A DNA stretch of 64,000 nucleotides from Microcystis aeruginosa FD4 (GTDB lineage Bacteria > Cyanobacteriota > Cyanobacteriia > Cyanobacteriales > Microcystaceae): contig NZ_CP046973.1 in NCBI RefSeq assembly GCF_009792235.1, forward strand, positions 2,542,001 to 2,606,000, given 5' to 3'. Of this stretch, positions 43,472 to 52,464 are shown piece after piece. A program made the translations under genes and the position numbers. Below the pieces are notes generated by a model. It had not been told where the DNA came from, ran no database searches, and saw only the letters and a list, made by a program, of their open reading frames with translations. Numbering within the stretch: position 1 is the first letter of the stretch; each line of letters begins with the position of its first letter.

Positions 43472-44635
43472 CTAAACTTCTAATAAATTTTCTAGGCGAT
43501 CGAGAACTATATCGGTGATACACTTAATCCGGTATAAACAGGCTTTAGTATCTGTGGAGTTGAAAGTACCATTTTCCCAATATTTGTTACTACCGGCACC
43601 ACCCCCACAAACCCCAAAGTAATCGCATTTTTGCCGACATAAATCGACTCCACCGCGCATATCAGCGTAAATTTTTTGAAATTTCTCAGTTTCACAGATA
43701 GATTCTAGGGAATCGGTCAAAACATTACCAAAGATAAAATCACCGTAGGGTTGGGTTTTAATCGATAGTAATTCCGGATCAAAGGTGGAAAAATTACCTT
43801 GATTATCAAAATTGACAATCATAAAAGGTCGGTTCATATCGGTATTTTCTAAGCGTTCATCGGCATAAATCAAACTACAGATCGATTCAAATTCTCGCAG
43901 CTTAAATTCCCCTTGTTTGGCCGTGACTAACTCCCAAAATCTGGCGATAAACTGGCGATAACGTTGTTCAATGCCTAATTTATCTAAGGAAGATTGTGAA
44001 TGAATCCCCTCGGTTTCTTCCATATTAAAAGCCACATCGGTAAGACCATGATCCCAAAAAAAGTTAAAAATTTCGTCGGGATAGTCGAGAGAATCTTCCG
44101 TTAAAACAGCGATGACACTCAGATCAATTTCATGTTTTTGCAAGAAAGAAATCCCCCGCATCGTCGCAGCATGACTGCCAGTTCCCTTGCGGTTTTGCCG
44201 GTGGATATCGTGAATAAAAGCTGGTCCATCAAGACTGACTCCCACATAAACATCATGCTTTTTAAATAATTGACACCAAGCATCGTTAATATAAGTGGCG
44301 TTAGTTTGTACCGAATGACGAAAACAGTAACCCTGCTGATTATATTTCTCGCTAACTTCCGCAATTTTAGCAAAGGCACTTTCATAAAAACTAATGGGAA
44401 CTGCTAAGGGTTCACCCGCGTGCCAGCAAATTGTAAAATCATTTTGGAGAAAACGACTACTAAAAACCCTCTGAAAAATCGGCTCGATTAAATCTAAGGA
44501 TAGGGTATTTTTTAAATGGCGATCGGGTAAATAACAGTAATCACAATTGAGATTACAAAAAGAAGTCGGCTGCACGACTACTAAGGTAATTGGACCACAA
44601 TCAGACCAATCTATATTTAGGTTTTTTTTCATCAT
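43472..44635 (-). CDS. grrM: GrrM-type radical SAM/SPASM peptide maturase
   Basis: The 387-residue enzyme has the radical SAM cluster motif C27-x3-C31-x2-C34 (SFCNLNCDYCYLPDR), whose flanking residues match the GrrM/OscB group. It also has a C-terminal SPASM region binding further Fe-S clusters (CRQKCDYFGVCGGG, then KACLYR). GrrM enzymes install cyclophane crosslinks in glycine-rich repeat peptides (GrrA). No grrA or partner gene lies in either flank (67 bases upstream, simple repeats downstream), so the substrate must be elsewhere or lost. Subfamily call from motif recall; radical SAM/SPASM itself is certain. Confidence 0.82.
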   Translation of the reverse strand: MMKKNLNIDWSDCGPITLVVVQPTSFCNLNCDYCYLPDRHLKNTLSLDLIEPIFQRVFSSRFLQNDFTICWHAGEPLAVPISFYESAFAKIAEVSEKYNQQGYCFRHSVQTNATYINDAWCQLFKKHDVYVGVSLDGPAFIHDIHRQNRKGTGSHAATMRGISFLQKHEIDLSVIAVLTEDSLDYPDEIFNFFWDHGLTDVAFNMEETEGIHSQSSLDKLGIEQRYRQFIARFWELVTAKQGEFKLREFESICSLIYADERLENTDMNRPFMIVNFDNQGNFSTFDPELLSIKTQPYGDFIFGNVLTDSLESICETEKFQKIYADMRGGVDLCRQKCDYFGVCGGGAGSNKYWENGTFNSTDTKACLYRIKCITDIVLDRLENLLEV

Positions 44636-44703
44636 TCTATTTTTAAAATTCTCACTTAAGTACGATAACTGATTCTGGGAAGTGTATCTTAATTATACCT
44701 ATA

Positions 44704-45825
44704 CTATTCCCTCAATAATAAATAATATAACTGACCGGGAGTATTAATTAAACCGGCTCGATCGCCAGCATTTTTTCCTGTTCCCATAAAAATATCTACC
44801 CTCCCAGTACCTTTAATTGCGCTGCCAGTATCTTGATCGAGAACATAGCGACTAACTAATTTTTTATTAAGATTTCCCTCGGGAATTTCTGTCTCAATTA
44901 CTGCTAAAGCACCGGGGGGAAAAATACTTTTATCTGTAGCGATCGATCTTTCTGGTAAAACTGGAACTCCAATACTACCAGTGGCAGGTGTGCCGTGGGT
45001 TTCTCGAAAGAAAATAAAGCGATTATTGCGGGGAATATAATTCTTTAATTGCTCGGGATTATTTTTGAGAAAATCTAAAACCATTGGTAAGGTTAAACCC
45101 TCGGCAGGAAAAATACCATCAGCAATCATTTCTTTTCCCAGACTTGTGTAGGGATGCTCGGTATTGCCATCAAAACCAATGCTCATAATTTGACCATTAG
45201 GTAAACGTAATTTTGCCGAACCTTGCACATGAACTAAATAAGCTTCTAAGCGATCTTTTAACCAGACTAATTCGTATCCCGCTAGACGGCTATTTTCCCC
45301 CAGTAAACCATCTTTTCCCTCTAATTCTACCCTAGCTGGATGGGGTTTAGACCAGCGAGAAAAGTTAGACGGTCGGCGATAGAGAGGATATTTATACTCG
45401 GCATTTTTTTGCCTACTTGCTTGATAAATTGGCTGAAAATAACCAGTAAATTTAACATTTCCCTGGCTATCATTACCTAAAGAACGATACCAAATAAATT
45501 CTTTTTTAACTGCCTTTTGTAGAGCTGCGGGAGTGGGAGAATTCTGCACTAATTGACGAAAACGTACTAAGGAACGCTGCACTCGCTGACGAGTTATTTC
45601 TGGAATAGGATAGTTTTGATAGGCGCGGATTGCTGCCGAGCTATTCAGATAACGTAAACTATGATCGATCGCTTGTAGTAGGGTTTTTTTGTCCGTTAGC
45701 AGTCGTTCGTCGTATCCCGTAGATGTTCCTAATTGTGAGATTTCAAGGCGTTCTAGGGGCAAATTTGCGGGGGTGAGGGCAATTAATCCCAAGCTGAGGG
45801 GGAGGAGTGTCAAAAGGTGTTTCAT
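44704..45825 (-). CDS. mltA: Membrane-bound lytic murein transglycosylase A
   Basis: MltA cleaves peptidoglycan between MurNAc and GlcNAc, forming 1,6-anhydro ends. The 373 residues start with a signal peptide (about 1-20, LLTLLPLSLGLIALTPA). The MltA domain (from about 120) includes GYFQPIYQ, VHVQGSAKLRLPNG, the IGFDGNTEHPYTSLG segment and a 3D-type C-terminal region with GTGRVDIFMGTG, which holds the catalytic Asp. No lipobox Cys is apparent, so it may be periplasmic rather than a lipoprotein. It is 68 bases upstream of grrM on the same strand. Confidence 0.93.
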   Translation of the reverse strand: MKHLLTLLPLSLGLIALTPANLPLERLEISQLGTSTGYDERLLTDKKTLLQAIDHSLRYLNSSAAIRAYQNYPIPEITRQRVQRSLVRFRQLVQNSPTPAALQKAVKKEFIWYRSLGNDSQGNVKFTGYFQPIYQASRQKNAEYKYPLYRRPSNFSRWSKPHPARVELEGKDGLLGENSRLAGYELVWLKDRLEAYLVHVQGSAKLRLPNGQIMSIGFDGNTEHPYTSLGKEMIADGIFPAEGLTLPMVLDFLKNNPEQLKNYIPRNNRFIFFRETHGTPATGSIGVPVLPERSIATDKSIFPPGALAVIETEIPEGNLNKKLVSRYVLDQDTGSAIKGTGRVDIFMGTGKNAGDRAGLINTPGQLYYLLLRE

Positions 45826-45901
45826 GGTGACAGGAGTGGGCGACTATTGACGCAATTAACAATCAGGAAGGAGCAATGAGAAAAGTTGTTTCTTATTTAT
45901 A

Positions 45902-47236
45902 TCATGAGGATAGTTGTTGCCGATAAATCTTAATTTGTTCCAAGCGAGGACCTACTTTAGAAATAATGGTAAATTCTAAATTTTGGTAATATAATTGTTC
46001 TCCCAATTTCGGTATTTTTTGCCAATGATGGAGGATAAAACCAGCAAGAGTTTGGTATTCATCGGCCAAGGGTAAACTTAAATTTAATGCTTTGTTCACG
46101 TCCTCTAAATTCATTTGTGCTTGTACGAGAAAAGTTGATTCATCGAGGAGTTGATATTCCACTATTCCTGATTGATCACTAGGGGTAAAAGTTCCTAGAA
46201 TCTCGCCGATTAAATCTTTTAGGGTTAATAAACCGGCTGTTCTGCCAAATTCATCGACAATGATAACCATCTTTAAGGATGATTCCTGCATCACTGTCAG
46301 TAATTCATTTAAAGGAGTGGTTTCGGGGAAAAAACGCACAGGTTTTAACCAAGGTTTAATCGGAGTTTTTAAATTTAACTGACCTTCGGCAAGGGGTAAA
46401 GCTAAATCTTTAAAATCGATCAGACCACGAATATCATCACCGGAATCTCCTTGCACAGGATAACAAGAATAGCCACTGTTAACTACTTGGAGCAATAATT
46501 CCTCAAAAGTTGCGGTCGAGGAAATAGCTATTAAACGGTTATGGGGAACCATAATTTCCGCGGCAGTGATTTCGCCAAACTGGAAGACGTTATTTAAAAT
46601 TTTCCTTTCCGCTGCTTCTAATCCCGTTAATTCCCCTTCCATGCTGATAATTAATTGTAATTCCTCGGAAGTTACCCGACTAGAACGCTGTAGATCCACT
46701 TCGGGAATACGGGTTAAAACCAATAAAAAACGAGTTGATTGGTTGAGAATACCGATAAAAGGCTTAAAAATCCGGGAAATAACGCCAATAGGTGCTGCTA
46801 ATAATCGCGCCATCGGTTCGGCATAAATTAAAGCTAGGGATTTGGGATAAAGTTCCCCAAAAACTATCTGGAGATAGGCCACGATTAAAAAAGCTAGACA
46901 AAGAGAGAAACCATGGGAGAGAAGATTTTGCCAGTTTAAAGAAAAGGGTAAAAAACTTAGTAATTTCCTCACAAAAACGGTCATGGTACTCTCCCCGATC
47001 CAACCTAAAGCTAAACTAGAAAGGGTAATGCCTAATTGGGTAGTGGAAAGTAAGCGATCGAGACTTCTTTGTAGAGATTGTACCGTCTGCGCTGGCACAT
47101 CTCCCGCAGCCACTAGCTGACTGACGCGGGTACGACGGACAGACACAAGCGAAAATTCGGCCGCTACGAAAAAAGCATTGAGGACGATTAGTAAAAAGAC
47201 TAAAATTAAACGAGTCAATAAATCCTGATTATCCAT
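45902..47236 (-). CDS. CNNM/CBS-domain transporter (HlyC/CorC family)
   Basis: The 444-residue protein has a DUF21/CNNM membrane domain with four helices (about 1-190), two CBS domains (about 205-335, e.g. MVPHNRLIAISSTATFEELL and VDEFGRTAGLLTLKDL) and a C-terminal CorC_HlyC transporter-associated domain. Relatives export Mg2+ or Co2+ or respond to adenine nucleotides; the haemolysin name is historical. The length is normal. It is separated from mltA by 76 bases and follows a small anchored protein gene. Confidence 0.92.
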   Translation of the reverse strand: MDNQDLLTRLILVFLLIVLNAFFVAAEFSLVSVRRTRVSQLVAAGDVPAQTVQSLQRSLDRLLSTTQLGITLSSLALGWIGESTMTVFVRKLLSFLPFSLNWQNLLSHGFSLCLAFLIVAYLQIVFGELYPKSLALIYAEPMARLLAAPIGVISRIFKPFIGILNQSTRFLLVLTRIPEVDLQRSSRVTSEELQLIISMEGELTGLEAAERKILNNVFQFGEITAAEIMVPHNRLIAISSTATFEELLLQVVNSGYSCYPVQGDSGDDIRGLIDFKDLALPLAEGQLNLKTPIKPWLKPVRFFPETTPLNELLTVMQESSLKMVIIVDEFGRTAGLLTLKDLIGEILGTFTPSDQSGIVEYQLLDESTFLVQAQMNLEDVNKALNLSLPLADEYQTLAGFILHHWQKIPKLGEQLYYQNLEFTIISKVGPRLEQIKIYRQQLSS

Positions 47237-47268
47237 AGCGAAAAGGCAAAATTCGCCTTTTTTGAAGT

Positions 47269-47562
47269 CTATCCTTTGGTTTCATCCTTTGATTGCGGTT
47301 TGTTTTTCTGTTGTTGCATATAAACTCTCACTCTTTTAATTACTTCTTCTTCCTTCACGGGGATAAAAGTTTGATTGCGACCATAACTGGTGCGATCATT
47401 GGTAAACTTTTTAGCGGGATTGATATCCGGTTGACTGACTCCCTTCAGGGAGGCGATTCCCAATTGATAGGCTACCCAACCGCTACCGAAGCCGGCGGCT
47501 AACATGGCTACCATCAAAAGGAGTCCTAACTGCAAGGAGGTGCTGATTGAAAAATTTTTCAT
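47269..47562 (-). CDS. Hypothetical single-helix membrane protein
   Basis: The 97-residue protein has one N-terminal membrane segment (about 11-35, LGLLLMVAMLAAGFGSGWVAYQLG) and a basic, hydrophilic C-terminal part containing an SYGRNQTF segment and a predicted helix (VKEEEVIKRVRVYMQQQ). I do not recognise the family beyond small cyanobacterial anchored proteins. It lies 32 bases upstream of the CNNM gene on the same strand. Confidence 0.6.
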   Translation of the reverse strand: MKNFSISTSLQLGLLLMVAMLAAGFGSGWVAYQLGIASLKGVSQPDINPAKKFTNDRTSYGRNQTFIPVKEEEVIKRVRVYMQQQKNKPQSKDETKG

Positions 47563-47626
47563 CTTGGTGGGGCTGGATTTTCACGTTCGGAGTAACTACC
47601 GATCTATAATGAGTTATTAGTATAAC

Positions 47627-47699
47627 CCAGGGTTGGCCGAGCGGTTGAGGCAACGAACTCATAATTCGTCCTAGGCAGGTTCAACTCCTGCACCCTGGA
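47627..47699 (+). tRNA. tRNA with CAU anticodon, probably tRNA-Ile2
   Basis: A full cloverleaf of 73 bases folds here: acceptor ccagggt/accctgg with discriminator a, D-arm gcc/ggc, anticodon stem acgaa/ttcgt with loop ctcataa (anticodon CAT at 47660-47662), and T-stem gcagg/cctgc with loop ttcaact. The CTCATAA loop and the D-arm resemble tRNA-Ile(CAU) of cyanobacteria and plastids rather than elongator tRNA-Met. C34 would be modified to lysidine by TilS to read AUA. CCA is not encoded. Identity as Ile versus Met is inference. Confidence 0.85.
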
Positions 47700-47866
47700 T
47701 ACTTTTGATGGCTTCGGGTGATCGGGTTTGACTGCACTAGAGATAAGTTAATCTTGTCTTTGTTGGTGCAGAACACAATCTTTTTAAGCCGCTGCATACT
47801 AAGGCGATCATGTCAAGAACTCCAGAGTCTCTTTTTCTAAGGCTCTGTCTTAAAGCGGTATTCAGA

Positions 47867-47935
47867 GTGTAGGGTGCGTTAGGCGGTTACTAATTTGGTC
47901 AAAAAACCAAAACTAACAAGCCGCCGTAACGCACC
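47867..47935. repeat. 69-bp palindromic repeat, copy 1
   Basis: The 69 bases begin gtgtagggtgcgttaggcgg and end ccgccgtaacgcacc, so the ends form a near-perfect stem of about 14 bp. A 69-base relative lies at 48703-48771. The two copies flank the VapBC genes in direct orientation. No coding capacity. Confidence 0.75.
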
Positions 47936-47966
47936 AAAATCAGCAAGATACCTACATTAAAAAGAG

Positions 47967-48416
47967 TTAATTTTCGCCATTTTTTGTGAGGGATTCCCAA
48001 GGACTAAAAACTTTGGTTGAGGTGAAATTAAAATCTTTAATATTACGGGTGACAATAACCAAATTATATTGGTAAGCTGTGGCTGCTATTAAGCTATCGA
48101 TAATCGGTAATTTTCTACCGGTTGCTTCAGATTCACCACAATGTTTTGCCCAAATATCAAGTATATTGTTGCTCAATGGTAAAATTCTGTCAGCAAATCT
48201 TTGTTTTATTTGATTTAACCAATGTTCTAGCTTACGATAACGAGATGGTTGAGATTGTTTTATTTTGATGATTCCTTTTTTGAGTTCAGCTAAAGTTAAA
48301 ACACTAAGAAATAAACTCGCTTCACTTTGTTCATCTACCCACTGAATAACCTGTATATTTGGGGTTTTCTTAATATATTCTGAAAGAACACAGGTATCTA
48401 ATAAATAATTCATCAA
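47967..48416 (-). CDS. vapC: PIN-domain VapC toxin
   Basis: VapC toxins are Mg2+-dependent ribonucleases that often cut tRNA or rRNA. The 149-residue protein has the PIN acidic residues: Asp in YLLDTCVLSEY (about residue 7), Glu in LAELKKGI (about 44), Asp in IDSLIAATAYQ (about 106), and the terminal TRNIKDF (Asp about 129). It overlaps the antitoxin gene by 4 bases (ATGA). The length is slightly above the usual 130-140. Confidence 0.92.
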   Translation of the reverse strand: MMNYLLDTCVLSEYIKKTPNIQVIQWVDEQSEASLFLSVLTLAELKKGIIKIKQSQPSRYRKLEHWLNQIKQRFADRILPLSNNILDIWAKHCGESEATGRKLPIIDSLIAATAYQYNLVIVTRNIKDFNFTSTKVFSPWESLTKNGEN

Positions 48417-48661
48417 AAAATCTCTCTACCTGTATCTTTATCCCGTTCAAACAAAATCTCATCTTCTTCTAATTCTGGTAGTAAAAGAAATTCTGAGAGT
48501 TTGCTTTTCATTTTTTCCGTGTCATTTTGTTTCTTTGCTTCACCATCTTCTGTAAGAAGAATAACCCGAACATCTTGATCTTTTTCTAAATATCTAAGAT
48601 AATCTGATGGAATTTCTACAATTCCTTTATTGATCGTTGTTTGAAATTCATAAGCTTTCAT
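48413..48661 (-). CDS. VapB-like antitoxin
   Basis: The 82-residue protein precedes vapC and overlaps it by 4 bases, the usual antitoxin-first order. The N-terminus has short strands (YEFQTTINKGIVEIPSDYLRYL) resembling AbrB/swapped-hairpin or DUF2281-like antitoxins. The C-terminus is strongly acidic (PELEEDEILFERD), suited to block the toxin. It should bind and neutralise VapC and repress the operon. A cctcctt complement (aaggagg Shine-Dalgarno) lies just upstream. Confidence 0.78.
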   Translation of the reverse strand: MKAYEFQTTINKGIVEIPSDYLRYLEKDQDVRVILLTEDGEAKKQNDTEKMKSKLSEFLLLPELEEDEILFERDKDTGREIF

Positions 48662-48702
48662 TTTTTCCTCCTTAATTTAATTATTAATTAGATCGCCGAC
48701 GA

Positions 48703-48771
48703 GTGTAGGGTGTGTTAGGCGGTTACCAATTCGGATAATAAAACAAAACTAACAATCCGCCGTAACGCACC
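48703..48771. repeat. 69-bp palindromic repeat, copy 2
   Basis: Diverged direct copy of 47867-47935, same length, with conserved outer arms (gtgtagggtg...ccgccgtaacgcacc) and a changed middle. It lies 42 bases upstream of the antitoxin start, so its hairpin may also affect vapBC transcription. The 160 bases after it (48772-48933) hold no gene. Confidence 0.7.
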
Positions 48772-48933
48772 AATTATATCATTAATTGTACCTGAATATC
48801 AAACAGGAACCAGAAGCCTGTTCCACGGGAAGATTGCTTCGGGGGGATATTGGTTGAGAGATGAAGATTAACTCTGGTATCACCCCCTCGCAATGACAGA
48901 GTTTAGGGTGTGTTATGCTATTCCTAAAAAAAC

Positions 48934-49236
48934 CTAAGGAACTAATTCAAATTCAACCTTCATTTTTAGAGCTGTAGCGATGAGATTTAACAACAAAAAA
49001 GAGTTTCCTTCATAGTCAGCATTTTCTGAAGCTTCAATAATAGATTCATCAGTATGAATTAATTCTGCTAAAGCCTTTGTTGAAAGATGATATGTTTCCT
49101 TAATCTTAAATATTTTTCTGGCTACTTCGTCATCAATACGAGCTTTTTCTAATTCTAATTGACGCTCTGGATTATTGGCATAATAACGTTGGTAAAGAAT
49201 TTTTAAGCCATCGGCTGTTGTTTGGGGTGTATTCAT
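48934..49236 (-). CDS. HigA-like helix-turn-helix antitoxin
   Basis: The 100-residue protein has an XRE-type helix-turn-helix at about 42-95 (KIKETYHLSTKALAELIHTDE). Its N-terminal helix is rich in Glu and Arg (ERQLELEKARIDDEVA). It follows the toxin gene with a 4-base ATGA overlap; this toxin-first order is characteristic of HigBA. It should neutralise the toxin and repress transcription. Confidence 0.8.
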   Translation of the reverse strand: MNTPQTTADGLKILYQRYYANNPERQLELEKARIDDEVARKIFKIKETYHLSTKALAELIHTDESIIEASENADYEGNSFLLLNLIATALKMKVEFELVP

Positions 49237-49688
49237 AGTAACTCCTGAAAATAAGTGTGTAATTCGGGATTCTTTTCAAATTTAGCCTTGTTTTTAATTG
49301 CTTGCTCGATTTCTAGCGGTGGAACTTCTTTTTCTTTAATTATACCATGAGAAATGACCACAGCTTGGTTTTTATAAAAAAAATAAATAATTCTATAATT
49401 TATCCCTTTAAAATTAACTCTCAATTCATAAATTTTATCTCGCAAAAAGTCTGCTTCTGGTCTGCGTAATTCATGTCCTAGTTCTGCCAGTTTTTGAGCT
49501 TTATCAGGAAGACTATCAAGCCATCCTAGAATTGGTATATTACCTCTTTCATCAATTTTATCAGGTTCATTTTTCAGGAAAGCTAAAAAAAAACAAGAAT
49601 CCCAGTAGTGTAGCTTTTTTGATGAACGAATCAATTCCCCAATGCTAGGTAATAGCAAATCCTGTTTTGAAAAGCTGATAACAATCAA
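49233..49688 (-). CDS. HigB/Gp49-like toxin with PIN-like N-terminal segment
   Basis: The 151-residue protein has a C-terminal HigB (RelE-superfamily, phage Gp49-like) domain: LAELGHELRRPEADFLRDKIYELRV in spirit (about residues 70-95), then NYRIIYFFYKNQAVVISHG and the KNPELHTY tail. The first ~50 residues are unlike HigB and include HYWDSCFFLAFLKNEP, the typical first strand and helix of a PIN nuclease. The join NIPILGWLDSLPDKAQ to KLAELG also lacks about nine residues usual in HigB. It may be a fusion formed by deletion between two toxin genes. Activity is uncertain. Confidence 0.75.
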   Translation of the reverse strand: MIVISFSKQDLLLPSIGELIRSSKKLHYWDSCFFLAFLKNEPDKIDERGNIPILGWLDSLPDKAQKLAELGHELRRPEADFLRDKIYELRVNFKGINYRIIYFFYKNQAVVISHGIIKEKEVPPLEIEQAIKNKAKFEKNPELHTYFQELL

Positions 49689-49719
49689 TCATATAGTCAT
49701 TTCAAAAAAGCTCGAATCA

Positions 49720-52464
49720 TTAAAAATTTGATTTCCCCAAAACTTTGCGCTTTAAAGCTATAACACGAGGACGCGCACCTTGACTAGAAAATCCTAACCC
49801 TTCACGGAATATTTCGGGCATATAATAACGAACTGCATCTTCTTTATCCTTGTCCTCATAAATTACTCCCATTTGCTCAAGAACATTGACTGTATCAGCA
49901 TCCAGCTTAAACTGTTCTAGAGAAAAAGGAATTTTTTTATCACTATATGTAGGTAAACTTTTTTGTACCCAGCTTTTAAATATAGGATATTCTTCCTCAG
50001 ACTCTCTAACTTTTTCTCGACTACAGGGTTCAAGCGCTCGTCGAATCGCTTGGGGAGGTAACAGTCTAGTATTCGACCATTTAGAAAATTGTATTTCTTC
50101 TTTTGTTTCTACAGTAATATTAGCAGCATGATACAAAAATCTCACAATATCCCTCGCTTGCAGTCTTCCATTAAAATCGGTTAAAGCGGCAAAAATCCAA
50201 TTGTCTGACTTAGCTTCTCTTGCATTATCTGCTCCTAATTTTTTGCCCCAAAGTCGTTCTAGTTTTTCTTTTAAATCTTCAATTGAACAATCGAATAAAT
50301 CTTGAGACTGAGCATTAATAACCGATGATTGTATGCAGAGCCAATAGGAAAGTTTAAGAAACGATTCTAGATTCCAAGATAGATCATAATTACGATATAA
50401 GTTTTCAAATTGTTGCGAGTTTTGTGTGATTGTATATCTCAAGAAATCTCGACGCAGAAAGACAATCAATCCGAGATTAGATTGCCTAATTTCTGATAAT
50501 TTATTGGGTAAATGATCGATCAAAGCTTTCAAGGCTTTTCGTTCACGGTTATCGTTATCATTGGCAACATTAGGAAAAGCATCTTCTAATCCATCAAATA
50601 AAAATATAATCTTCGAGTTTTTTTGTTGAAGGTATTCATGCAGTTTATGTAATTGACAATTTTCAGGATTATAACCTAAAACTCTCGAAATTTCTTTGAT
50701 CCAAAAATTTGTCCAATCAACCTCATTCCAATCCTGATTTGATAGCGACTGCGTGATTCTGTCTCTTAAATCCGAGGAGGAAAATTGATAATCATTATTA
50801 AGAACATTATTAACATTTTGCCGTGCTTGCTCAAGAATATTTTTGGCATGATCATTTAAATTTTGTGATTGCAGTAAAGGAAATATTAAACCGAGATTTT
50901 CTAGGGAATTTTCTTGATTTTGAGGATCAACTTTATTTAAAAATTTTTCCCAAGACTGTAGGCGAGATAGCTGAATATAATTAAAGGTTTTTCCCGCACC
51001 TTTAGCACCAATTGAGATAACATTAGGTAGTTTATCTTGAAAATTACGAGCGAGATTTTTCAATGGCTCGGTAATGAGTAAATCTTCCCCTTCTCCCTTT
51101 TCTGCATAAATATATTTATTGCAAGTATCCCTGAGTTTTTTCACATCATCTAAGGAGTTATCTGAAGGTGTGACTGATGCAATGCTATTACTAGGTAATT
51201 TATCTTCTGCCCATTCTCTTGCCAGTTCCATCAAGGAAGTTGAACTTAATTTGTTTTGAGCTTCGTCCCAATTGTTAATATATAGTAACTCTTGGGCAAA
51301 ATAAGTTTCTTTAATATCCAGTCTAGCAATATATAAAATCTCATCTTTTGGTTGAACATAAGCCGACTGTAATTGCTCTAAAATATTCTCAAATGCTGAT
51401 AAATTTCTGACTTCTGGGGTTAAAAAACTAATAATTATCGAAGGATCATAATAATTATCATCCTTTACTTTTGAGTCACTGGGAGCTAGTAAGCCAATTT
51501 TTTCTAAAACCATCCTGACACCTCGCCAAGATTGCTCATTAACTGTTGTTACTAAAAATCTTTGGATTCTAGAGTCAAATAAAATTGGGCTAGAAATTTC
51601 ACTTAATCCTGCTCTTAAATCAATAAATATATAATCTACTGCTAATTTTTGCCCTAATTGATGAATTGCATCCCCTACCTCCCAAGCACCCGACGGATTT
51701 CTAGCTAAATTTTCTGGCAGTATAGGAGTATCTAAGAGTTCTTCTTCTTCAATAAAAGCGGGTAAAAAATATAAAGTTGATTTATTTTGCTGTTTGGCAG
51801 TTTTCTTAATTTCTTGAGTTACCCAAGAGAGTGCCACCTCTAGAGATGGATTGGGATACTGATAAACTTCTAAAAAATTGCTCAAAGATACGGTTGCCTC
51901 TTGATTTTCATACCTTTGCCAATAGGTTAACCCCGGAGCCTCTAAATCTGAGTCAATAACTAAAATTTTAACTGGTTTATTTATCTCTTTTGCTCTTGCT
52001 AAGAGAGCAAGAATATAAGCGGCTAAATGTAGGGTTCTTCCCACACCACCTTTAAAAGAATAAAAAGCAACAATTTCTGGCTTATCTTGATAAGCATTTG
52101 GCAAAAAACTATCCGATTGCTCTGAATCTGTATTTGCTTTTAAATAAGCGACTTCTTGCCAAAAAGGTCGAATCGATGCCGAAAGGCAAGGACTATTATC
52201 TATTAAAATAAATTCCACGGGAATAGGAGCATTATCAATATCTAGCTGAATAATTTGTTCTGATTCTTGATACCAATCTCCAAACCATTCCTTTAATATT
52301 GAGTTAGCTTTGTGTTGATCATCTTGATTTTGAATACCAATCTCTAAAGCACTACTAAAACAACTAATTTTAACAATACCATCAGGTAAGTCATTTCCGT
52401 TAGCGGTTTCGCAAGCAATTTTTCTTTTAATATCAAACCAAGTTAGTAATGGCCGTCTTCTCAT
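49720..52464 (-). CDS. KGGVGR-motif ParA-like and second P-loop NTPase, probable defence protein
   Basis: I start at ATG 52464, which overlaps the upstream gene's stop (ATGA); 914 residues. Residues about 1-125 are an unrecognised domain. A ParA/MinD-like NTPase has the deviant Walker A KGGVGRT at 138-144, the DSDLEAPG motif near 172-179 and IFIDLRAGL near 280-288. A second NTPase has Walker A GAKGAGKT at 486-493 and a Walker B-like IIFLFDGLEDA near 625-635. The helical C-terminal third has no motif known to me. Two NTPases in one cytoplasmic protein suggest a sensor/effector switch. Its neighbourhood of toxin-antitoxin and R-M genes suggests anti-phage function; unproven. Confidence 0.8.
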   Translation of the reverse strand: MRRRPLLTWFDIKRKIACETANGNDLPDGIVKISCFSSALEIGIQNQDDQHKANSILKEWFGDWYQESEQIIQLDIDNAPIPVEFILIDNSPCLSASIRPFWQEVAYLKANTDSEQSDSFLPNAYQDKPEIVAFYSFKGGVGRTLHLAAYILALLARAKEINKPVKILVIDSDLEAPGLTYWQRYENQEATVSLSNFLEVYQYPNPSLEVALSWVTQEIKKTAKQQNKSTLYFLPAFIEEEELLDTPILPENLARNPSGAWEVGDAIHQLGQKLAVDYIFIDLRAGLSEISSPILFDSRIQRFLVTTVNEQSWRGVRMVLEKIGLLAPSDSKVKDDNYYDPSIIISFLTPEVRNLSAFENILEQLQSAYVQPKDEILYIARLDIKETYFAQELLYINNWDEAQNKLSSTSLMELAREWAEDKLPSNSIASVTPSDNSLDDVKKLRDTCNKYIYAEKGEGEDLLITEPLKNLARNFQDKLPNVISIGAKGAGKTFNYIQLSRLQSWEKFLNKVDPQNQENSLENLGLIFPLLQSQNLNDHAKNILEQARQNVNNVLNNDYQFSSSDLRDRITQSLSNQDWNEVDWTNFWIKEISRVLGYNPENCQLHKLHEYLQQKNSKIIFLFDGLEDAFPNVANDNDNRERKALKALIDHLPNKLSEIRQSNLGLIVFLRRDFLRYTITQNSQQFENLYRNYDLSWNLESFLKLSYWLCIQSSVINAQSQDLFDCSIEDLKEKLERLWGKKLGADNAREAKSDNWIFAALTDFNGRLQARDIVRFLYHAANITVETKEEIQFSKWSNTRLLPPQAIRRALEPCSREKVRESEEEYPIFKSWVQKSLPTYSDKKIPFSLEQFKLDADTVNVLEQMGVIYEDKDKEDAVRYYMPEIFREGLGFSSQGARPRVIALKRKVLGKSNF

